Positions 58,084 to 64,000 of a stretch of 64,000 nucleotides of DNA are shown here, one piece after another (the first letter of the stretch is position 1; every line of letters begins with the position of its first letter). The notes under the pieces are model-generated. The model did not search any database. It saw nothing but the letters and a program-made list of their open reading frames with translations, and was not told where the DNA came from. Location: positions 5,131,616 to 5,195,615 of the forward strand of contig NZ_JACCFK010000001.1 in the NCBI RefSeq assembly GCF_013410405.1, in the 5' to 3' direction. The position numbers were made by a program, and so were the translations under genes. Origin of the DNA: Amycolatopsis endophytica (GTDB lineage: Bacteria; Actinomycetota; Actinomycetes; Mycobacteriales; Pseudonocardiaceae).

Positions 58084-59948
58084 TGCGCCATCGCAGCCAC
58101 CACCGTCGGCCTGGCCAACCGGCCTCCCCGGCCGCAGCCGCATTCACGCCGGACGCCCTGTCGGTGGGGGCGCGGCACCTGGAGGTCGGCGGCGAATGGG
58201 TCGCCAGCTTCGCGGTCATCGGCTACCCGCGCGAGGTGCACCCCGGCTGGCTGGCTCCGCTGCTGACCTACCCCGGCCGCTTGGACGTCTCCGTGCACGT
58301 CGAGCCGATCGACCCTGCCACCGCCGCCGCCCGGTTGAAGAAGCAGCTCGCCAAGCTCGAGGCCGGCCGACGCCACACCGCCGAGCACGGCCGGCTGTTC
58401 GACCCCCACGTCGAGGCCGCCACCGAAGACGCCTACGACCTGTCCTCCCGCGTCGCCCGAGGCGAGGGCAAGCTGTTCCGCGTCGGGCTGTACCTGACCA
58501 TCCACGCCACCACCCAACGCGCTCTCGCCGAGGAAGTCGCGGCACTGCGGTCACTGTGCGCCAGCCTGCTGCTGGACGCCAAGCACACCACCTACCGCAG
58601 CCTCCAGGGGTGGGTGTCGACCTTGCCGCTGAGCCTGGACCTGATCGGCATGCGCCGCACCTTCGACACCGCAGCGTTGTCGGCCGCGTTCCCGTTCACC
58701 AGCCCGGACCTGCCCGCGCCTGATCCGACCTCGGTCGCGGCACCGGCCGGGGTGCTCTACGGGTACAACATCGGCTCCCAGGGGCTGGTCCACTGGGACC
58801 GCTTCGGCGAGGGCATGCACAACCACAACTCGGTCATCCTTGGCCGCTCGGGCGCGGGGAAGTCATACCTGGTCAAGTTGGAGCTGCTGCGTTCGCTGTA
58901 CCGCGGGATCGAGGTCGCCGTTGTCGATCCGGAGGACGAGTATGCCCGGCTCGCGGCCGCCGTCGGGGGAACCAACGTCCACCTCGGCGTGCCCGGAGTT
59001 CGGCTCAACCCGTTCGATTTGCCCATCCACACGCGGCCGGACGGACGACGCACCGCACCGAAGGACGCGCTCGTTCGGCGCAGCCTGTTCCTGCACACCG
59101 CGATCGAAGTTCTTCTCGGCGGTGAACCGTCGGCAGCCGAGCGGGCCGCGCTGGACCGCGCGATCGCCGCGACCTACCAGAGCGTGGGCATCACCACCGA
59201 TCCCCGCACCTGGACCCGACCCTCACCCGAGCTGCGCACACTGCGAGAAAAGCTCGCTAGCTCCGGTGACGGTGCCGGCCGCGAGCTCGCCGCGCGGTTG
59301 CATCCGTTCGTCGAGGGCGCGTTCAAGCAGCTCTTCGACGGGCCCAGCACCGTTCAACCCGAGGGACAGCTCGTGGTGTTCAGCCTCCGCGACCTGCCCG
59401 ACGAGCTGAAAGCGATCGGCACGCTGCTCACGCTCGACGTCATCTGGCGGCGAGTGTCGAACCCCGCGATCCGCCGGCCGCGGATGGTGGCGGTGGACGA
59501 GGCATGGCTTTTGCTGCAAGACAAGGCCGGTGCCGAGTTCTTGTTCCGTTCGGCGAAAGCCTTCCGCAAGTACTGGGCCGGTCTGACAGTGGCGACCCAG
59601 GACGTCGACGACGTCCTCGGCACCGACCTCGGCAAAGCCGTCGTGGCCAACGCGGCCACCCAGATCCTGCTCCGGCAGGCCCCGCAAGCCATCGACGAGA
59701 TCGCCCGCACCTTCACCCTCTCCGCCGGAGAACGCCAGTTCCTGCTCGCAGCCGACCGCGGCCAGGGACTGCTGTCGACCGGAACCCAGCGCGTGGCCTT
59801 CCAGAGCATGGCGTCGCCGACCGAGCACTACCTGATCACCAGCGATCCGGCCGAACTCGCCGAGCAAGACGACGACCAGGCTGCCGCGTTCGTCGACCTC
59901 GGTCCTCAGCCCGTCGAGGGCGAGGAAATCAGCCTCGATGCCCCTTGA
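58083..59948 (+). CDS. VirB4/TraC-family conjugation ATPase
   Basis: A 621-residue ATPase. SVILGRSGAGKSYLVKLELL (about residue 255) is Walker A, VVDPEDEYARLA follows, and RMVAVDEAWLLLQ (about 475) is Walker B. WAGLTVATQDVDDVLG with ILLRQAPQAIDEIAR is the C-terminal sensor part typical of VirB4. VirB4 energises pilus assembly and substrate transfer at the cytoplasmic face of the membrane. The ATG at 58083 was selected because it gives TGATG coupling with the PrgI-like gene. All motifs are intact. Confidence 0.92.
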   Translation: MRHRSHHRRPGQPASPAAAAFTPDALSVGARHLEVGGEWVASFAVIGYPREVHPGWLAPLLTYPGRLDVSVHVEPIDPATAAARLKKQLAKLEAGRRHTAEHGRLFDPHVEAATEDAYDLSSRVARGEGKLFRVGLYLTIHATTQRALAEEVAALRSLCASLLLDAKHTTYRSLQGWVSTLPLSLDLIGMRRTFDTAALSAAFPFTSPDLPAPDPTSVAAPAGVLYGYNIGSQGLVHWDRFGEGMHNHNSVILGRSGAGKSYLVKLELLRSLYRGIEVAVVDPEDEYARLAAAVGGTNVHLGVPGVRLNPFDLPIHTRPDGRRTAPKDALVRRSLFLHTAIEVLLGGEPSAAERAALDRAIAATYQSVGITTDPRTWTRPSPELRTLREKLASSGDGAGRELAARLHPFVEGAFKQLFDGPSTVQPEGQLVVFSLRDLPDELKAIGTLLTLDVIWRRVSNPAIRRPRMVAVDEAWLLLQDKAGAEFLFRSAKAFRKYWAGLTVATQDVDDVLGTDLGKAVVANAATQILLRQAPQAIDEIARTFTLSAGERQFLLAADRGQGLLSTGTQRVAFQSMASPTEHYLITSDPAELAEQDDDQAAAFVDLGPQPVEGEEISLDAP

Positions 59949-59967
59949 TCACTGGGAGACGCGTCCT

Positions 59968-61032
59968 ATGTGGATACGTTCCGCTTCCGCCGATTGGCTA
60001 GAGAACTACCTGCGTGACCCTGCTGGTGCGTTGGTCGCGTTGCTGAGCCGACTCCGCGATCTCGCCGTGGATGAAGGCCCGATCGCCGTGCCGGTGCTCG
60101 CCGTGCTTATCGCGACGCTCTTCGCCGGGCGAAGGTGGTGGGCGCGACGGTGCCACGAGCGACTCGTCGCCGACGCACGTCAAGTCACCGTGCTCGCCCC
60201 TCCCACCGTCGATCCAGCCGGCGGCGCCGCGCTGTGGTCCAACCTCGTGGGCCTTCTGCGGCCCGGCTGGCGACGGGCGCTCACCGGACAACCGCACGTG
60301 GCCTGCGAGTACGTGTTCTCCGAGGCAGGGGTTGCGATCCGGTTGTGGGTGCCCGGCGCCATCCCACCCGGCCTCGTCGAGCGCGCCCTCGAGGCCACGT
60401 GGCCCGGCGCCCACACCCAGGTGCGGCCTGCTGAGCCGCCACTGCCAGCTCCCCGCGACGGCGAGCGGCGGCTCGTAGTCGGCGGCGAGCTGCGGCTCGC
60501 GCGGTCGGAGGCACTGCCTATTCGCACGGCCTTCGAGGCCGACCCGATCCGCGCGCTGATCGGCGCGCCGGTCGGACTGGGTCGCAACGAGCACGCCTGC
60601 GTGCAGGTCCTGGCCCGCCCGGTCACCGGCCGCCGCGTCCAACGAGCCCGCCGCGCCGCCCGGCAGGTCCACACCGGCAGTTCGGTGCGGCTGGTCGGCC
60701 GCCTGCTGGACGCGGTCACCCCTGGGATGTCACGAACCCGCCGCACGACGCTGCACCGCACGAAGACCGGTGCTCTGCATAGCGACCCGCAAACCTCGCT
60801 CGAGTACGCGGCACAAAACCGGGCCATCGTCGCCAAGCAGCGCGGCAGCCAGTTCGAGACCGTCGTCCGCTACGCCGTCGCCACCATCCTCCCTCAAGTG
60901 CCGACGCCGACGCTGTCAGCGCAGCCCGAGAGGTCGCCCGCGGGCGCGCACACGCCCTCGCCGCATCGTTCGCCTCCTACACCGAGCACAACCACTACAC
61001 GCGACACCGCCTTCGCCGCCCCGAGCAGGTGA
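59968..61032 (+). CDS. Coupling-protein ATPase, N-terminal part (frameshifted)
   Basis: A 354-codon frame. An N-terminal membrane helix (IAVPVLAVLIATLFAGRRWW) is followed by a soluble domain (VACEYVFSEAGVAIRLWVPG; FEADPIRALIGAPVGLG; LEYAAQNRAIVAKQ). After VVRYAVATILPQ (about 60897) this frame turns to low-complexity Pro/Thr. The coding signal moves to another frame, ADADAVSAAREVARGRAHAL then FASYTEHNHY, which runs without a stop into the ATPase domain at 61029. I conclude that one gene of about 840 codons is split by a single-base deletion near 60897. The ATG at 59968 has GGGAGA upstream. Confidence 0.75.
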   Translation: MWIRSASADWLENYLRDPAGALVALLSRLRDLAVDEGPIAVPVLAVLIATLFAGRRWWARRCHERLVADARQVTVLAPPTVDPAGGAALWSNLVGLLRPGWRRALTGQPHVACEYVFSEAGVAIRLWVPGAIPPGLVERALEATWPGAHTQVRPAEPPLPAPRDGERRLVVGGELRLARSEALPIRTAFEADPIRALIGAPVGLGRNEHACVQVLARPVTGRRVQRARRAARQVHTGSSVRLVGRLLDAVTPGMSRTRRTTLHRTKTGALHSDPQTSLEYAAQNRAIVAKQRGSQFETVVRYAVATILPQVPTPTLSAQPERSPAGAHTPSPHRSPPTPSTTTTRDTAFAAPSR

Positions 61033-62504
61033 TCGGCTCCCGGCTTCTGGCGCGGGGCGACCTGCTGTCGGTGCCTGAGCTGGCCGCGATAGCCCACCTC
61101 CCGACCGACGAGGCCATCCCGGGGCTGCAGCGCGCCGGGGCCCGCGCCATTGCGCCTCCACCTGGCATCGCCGTCCCAGGGCCCGAAGCCAAACCGCTCG
61201 GCGTCACCGACACCGGCCACGAACGGCCCGTCGCCCTGCGAGTCCCCGACGCCCGACACCATCTGCACGTGCTAGGCGCGACCGGCTCCGGCAAATCGAC
61301 CTTGCTGGGCACGATCGTCCTGGCCGACGCCGAGGCCGGCCGCGGAACCGTCCTGATCGATCCCAAAGGCGATCTCGTCACCGACGTCCTGTCCCGGCTA
61401 CCCCGCTCCGCGGCCGACCGGGTCGTGCTCTTCGACGCCGACAGCAAGGTCCGCCCACCATGCCTCAACCCGCTGGACGGCGGCGAAACCGACCTGATGG
61501 TGGACAACCTCGTCTCCGTGTTCCGCCGGGTCTACTCAGCGTTCTGGGGCCCGCGCACCGACGACGTGATGCGCGCGGCCTGCCTGACCCTCCGGTCCCA
61601 GGAAGGCGTCGCCACCCTCGCGGACCTGCCGAAACTGCTGGCCGACGAAGCCTTCCGCAGCCGCGTCACCGCCGGCATCACCGATCCGGTCCTACGTGGC
61701 TTCTGGTCCTGGTATGAGGAGCTCACCGACTCGGCCCGCTCGCAGGTCATCAGCCCGTTGATGAACAAGCTCCGCGCCTTCCTGCTGCGCCCCTTCGTCC
61801 GCGCCGCCATCGCGGGAGGACACTCCACAGTCGACCTCGACCAAGTGCTCGATGGTGGCATCTGTTTGGTGCGAATCCCGAAGGGCTCATTGGGGGAGGA
61901 GACCACCCGGTTGGTCGGGTCGCTGGTCGTGGCGCGCACCTGGCAGGCGATCACCGGCCGCGCGCGCATCCCTCAGCGTCGTCGCAGGGACGCGAGCCTG
62001 GTGATCGACGAGTGCCACAACTTCCTCAACCTGCCCTATCCGATCGAGGACATGCTCGCCGAGGCCCGCGGGTTCCGAACCTCGATGACGCTGGCGCACC
62101 AGCACCTCGGCCAGCTTCCCCGCGAACTCCGCGAAGGTATCTCGACCAACGCACGCAGCAAGATCTTCTTCAACGCCTCGCCCGAAGACGCACGTGAGCT
62201 GGCCCGCCACACCGCGCCACGGCTATCTGACCACGACCTGGCCCACCTCGGCGCCTACCACGCCGCCGCCCGACTCGTCCTGAACGGCGAAGAGGCACAG
62301 CCGTTCACCCTTCGCACCCTGCCGCTCCCGCCACCGGTTCCCGGTCGCGCACGCGCAATCCGCGCCGCCGCTCGTCGCGCCACGCCCGTCACCAGGCTCG
62401 GCACCACGAGGCTGAGCGGTAGGTCGCCGGGCAGCGCGGCACCCGCCAACCGCACCGAGCGAGTCACCGGCGCACACAGCGCTGATCCCCGGCGGCGCAG
62501 CTGA
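61029..62504 (+). CDS. VirD4/TraG-like coupling ATPase, C-terminal part
   Basis: A 491-codon frame that really begins in-frame near 60898. VLGATGSGKSTLLGTIVLAD is Walker A, TVLIDPKGDLVTDVLSRLP follows, and SLVIDECHNFLNLPYPIEDM is the Walker B region. MTLAHQHLGQLPRELREGI and KIFFNASPEDARELARHTAP are typical of actinobacterial T4SS coupling and type IV secretion DNA-transfer proteins. It would pump the conjugating DNA through the channel. GTG at 61029 is only the first start codon in the broken frame, not a natural start. If the shift is real, the protein would lack its membrane anchor. Confidence 0.8.
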   Translation: MIGSRLLARGDLLSVPELAAIAHLPTDEAIPGLQRAGARAIAPPPGIAVPGPEAKPLGVTDTGHERPVALRVPDARHHLHVLGATGSGKSTLLGTIVLADAEAGRGTVLIDPKGDLVTDVLSRLPRSAADRVVLFDADSKVRPPCLNPLDGGETDLMVDNLVSVFRRVYSAFWGPRTDDVMRAACLTLRSQEGVATLADLPKLLADEAFRSRVTAGITDPVLRGFWSWYEELTDSARSQVISPLMNKLRAFLLRPFVRAAIAGGHSTVDLDQVLDGGICLVRIPKGSLGEETTRLVGSLVVARTWQAITGRARIPQRRRRDASLVIDECHNFLNLPYPIEDMLAEARGFRTSMTLAHQHLGQLPRELREGISTNARSKIFFNASPEDARELARHTAPRLSDHDLAHLGAYHAAARLVLNGEEAQPFTLRTLPLPPPVPGRARAIRAAARRATPVTRLGTTRLSGRSPGSAAPANRTERVTGAHSADPRRRS

Positions 62505-62536
62505 ACCCATCCAACTTGACCTCGTTGGAGGCGACC

Positions 62537-63667
62537 TTGATCACCAACCCGACTCCCCAGCGAGCGCTGCGTGGACACAGGCCCGCTCGCCCGAGCCCGC
62601 GCGTCGCGAATTCGGCCGAGCACCAGGCTGCGCTGGCGGTGCGGCTGACGCCGCGGGACAAATGGATCGCCCGGATGCTGTGGGAGCACCGGGTCCTGAC
62701 CTCGCACCAGGTCACCGCCCTCGCGTTTCCCAGCTTCAGGTCAGGACGCCAGCGGCTGCGCGAGCTCTACCTGTGGGGCGTGGTGGACCGCTTCCAGCCG
62801 TTCGTCACCGTCGGGACAGCGCCGATGCATTACGTGCTCGCCCCGGCCGGCGCCACGGTGCTCGCCGCTGAGGACGGCCGGGACGTCAAGGAGATGGGCT
62901 ACCGGCACGACCGCGCCTTCGCCGTCGCACACAGCCTGCGGCTCGCACACACCGTCGGGGTGAACGAGTGGTTCACCACCCTCGTCGCCCGCGCACGCCA
63001 CGAGCCGGGCGCCTTGACGGCCTGGTGGTCCGAGACACGGTGCAGCCGTCACTTCGGCGACCTCGTCCGGCCCGACGCCTACGGCCGGTGGCAGCAGGGG
63101 GACCGGCAGATCGAGTGGTTCCTGGAGTACGACTTCGGCACCGAGCCCCTGGCCAAGCTTGCCCGGGAAACTGTCCGGCTACGCCGCCCTGGCGGAAGCC
63201 ACCGGCATCACCACCCCAGTGCTGGTGTGGCTGCCGACCTCGCGCCGGGAGGTCAACGCCCGCCGGGTACTCGCCCGAGCTCAGGCTCAGCTGACCGAGC
63301 CGCACACCGTGCCCGTCGCGACCGCGGCGGCCGCCCTGCTCGACCCCGACGCCGCACACCCGAGCCCCGCCGACGAGGTCTGGCTTCCCCTCGACCCCGA
63401 GGGCCGTTGCGCCGACGGACACTCGCCGGCCTCGCCGACGCCTGGCCCGGCCTCCCGCCACCGGTCGCCGCGGACGACACCGCGCCCGGCCCGGTGCCGC
63501 CTCCGCCTCGCCGATGCCGCCCCCGCCACAGCGGTAGGCGCGCAGGTGTCCGCTTCAGTCAAGACGGCGGCGGTCGCGGCGGCCGTGGTGCTGCTCATTC
63601 CGGTTCTGATCGGCGCGGCCGCCGCCGGTGTGGTCGCCTCCCTGTTCACCAGCGGTGGCGGTGCTGA
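62537..63667 (+). CDS. Replication-relaxation family protein (two compensating frameshifts)
   Basis: The first 210 codons are well conserved: LTPRDKWIARMLWEHRVLTS, HQVTALAFPSFRSGRQRLRE (winged helix), WGVVDRFQPF, EWFLEYDFGTEPLAKLAR. At about 63160 an extra G in GGG shifts the coding signal to another frame (KLSGYAALAEATGITTPVLV, DEVWLPLDPEGR). At about 63410 one missing base returns it to the first frame (RTLAGLADAWPGLPPP). With both corrected the protein is a typical replication-relaxation family member of actinobacterial elements. Its family function in plasmid or element DNA handling is poorly defined. The TTG at 62537 has GGAGG 5 bp upstream. Confidence 0.72.
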   Translation: MITNPTPQRALRGHRPARPSPRVANSAEHQAALAVRLTPRDKWIARMLWEHRVLTSHQVTALAFPSFRSGRQRLRELYLWGVVDRFQPFVTVGTAPMHYVLAPAGATVLAAEDGRDVKEMGYRHDRAFAVAHSLRLAHTVGVNEWFTTLVARARHEPGALTAWWSETRCSRHFGDLVRPDAYGRWQQGDRQIEWFLEYDFGTEPLAKLARETVRLRRPGGSHRHHHPSAGVAADLAPGGQRPPGTRPSSGSADRAAHRARRDRGGRPARPRRRTPEPRRRGLASPRPRGPLRRRTLAGLADAWPGLPPPVAADDTAPGPVPPPPRRCRPRHSGRRAGVRFSQDGGGRGGRGAAHSGSDRRGRRRCGRLPVHQRWRC

Positions 63668-64000
63668 CTGTGCTCCCGCCGGTGCCAGCCCGCGACCGGA
63701 AGTCGCGGGATATGACCCCGAACAGCTTGCCAACGCCGCCACCATCGTCGCCGTCGGCAAGCAGATGCGAGTGCCCGAGTACGGGTGGGTGATCGCCATC
63801 GCCGCGGCCATGCAGGAGTCCCGGCTGCACAACCTCGACTATGGGACCGGGACAGCCTCGGCCTCTTCCAGCAACGGCCCTCGCAAGGCTGGGGCACCCC
63901 GGCGCAGATCCTCAACCCCAGCTACGCCGCCACCCAGTTCTACGAGCACCTGCTCGCCGTGCCGAACTGGCAACAGATGAGCGTCACCGGCGCCGCGCAG
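63546..64000 (+). CDS. Membrane-anchored cell-wall hydrolase of the T4SS (partial, frameshifted)
   Basis: From the GTG at 63546: an N-terminal membrane helix (VAAAVVLLIPVLIGAAAAGV), a short linker, then YDPEQLANAATIVAVGKQMR and WVIAIAAAMQESRLHNLDYG, which opens a lysozyme/transglycosylase-like domain. At about 63845 one G appears to be missing. The continuation is found in another frame as DRDSLGLFQQRPSQGWGTPA, then NPSYAATQFYEHLLAVPNW to the window edge. Such proteins in Gram-positive conjugation (often followed by an NlpC/P60 domain) open peptidoglycan for the channel. The C-terminus lies outside the window. Confidence 0.75.

Noticed and set aside
60890..60905. Programmed -1 frameshift in the coupling-ATPase gene
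   Set aside because: CCTCAAGTG is not a convincing slippery heptamer, and three further shifts follow nearby. Error or mutation is the simpler reading.
1..64000. CRISPR arrays, rRNA genes and intact tRNA genes
   Set aside because: I saw no regularly spaced repeats with unique spacers, no rRNA-like sequence and no complete cloverleaf on either strand, though an eye search can miss a tRNA.

Overview
The window is very GC-rich, uses many GTG and TTG starts, and packs genes with 4-bp ATGA/GTGA overlaps. It carries a SARP-regulated type II polyketide cluster and an actinobacterial conjugative element. It is chromosomal DNA of a filamentous actinomycete. A member of the Pseudonocardiaceae is my guess from overall feel only; nothing here proves the genus.

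Layout. (1) 1-2.0 kb: an SDR remnant, a LysE-type exporter and its divergent LysR regulator, then decayed DNA with an IS256-type transposase remnant. (2) 2.3-28.3 kb: an aromatic polyketide biosynthetic cluster. The core is acyltransferase, KS-alpha, chain-length factor, ACP and acyl-CoA carboxylase beta subunit on the plus strand. Divergent from it is a long minus-strand operon: KSIII-like starter enzyme with Ser in place of the active-site Cys, a Dpp/Opp-type ABC importer, ActIII-like ketoreductase, two-domain aromatase/cyclase and a DUF1684 protein. Tailoring and support genes are an ActIV-like MBL-fold cyclase, SnoaL-like protein, ABM-domain protein, ActVI-ORF1-like dehydrogenase, acyl-CoA-dehydrogenase-fold monooxygenase, a Tat-exported bicovalent-FAD oxidase, a TetR/MFS export pair, a small biotin carrier, a GH4 glycosidase and a PfkB kinase. 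A SARP gene sits at the right end. CTCCAG-type repeats at 11-bp spacing precede several of the promoters and look like its boxes. The combination suggests a pyranonaphthoquinone-like aromatic polyketide, possibly with a non-acetate starter (inference).

(3) 28.8-36.7 kb: a four-gene operon with 4-bp overlaps throughout, encoding two small-to-medium proteins, a 1472-residue SMC/MukB-like ATPase and a JetD-like Toprim protein. This is the architecture of Wadjet/MksBEFG plasmid-defence systems, but the SMC ATPase has an unusual P-loop and Asp-Asn instead of Asp-Glu in Walker B. (4) 36.7-38.8 kb: a 5'-truncated gene, an IS3 orfA remnant, a recombinase C-terminal remnant and a long lower-GC leader. 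(5) 38.8-43.4 kb: a complete Qat anti-phage operon (qatABCD).

(6) 43.6 kb to the end: an integrative and conjugative element. It has two integrase modules (integrase-AbrB-DNA methyltransferase; integrase-XRE-zinc-finger integrase-like protein), a methyltransferase-like gene, a sigma-like regulator, and a type IV secretion operon (pilin-like protein, VirB6-like channel with a repeat tail, PrgI-like protein, VirB4 ATPase, coupling ATPase, replication-relaxation protein, cell-wall hydrolase). An IS3 element (49366-50652, 3-bp target duplication) and an IS630 element (51999-53182, TA duplication) have landed in it. The last 3 kb carry four apparent single-base frameshifts.
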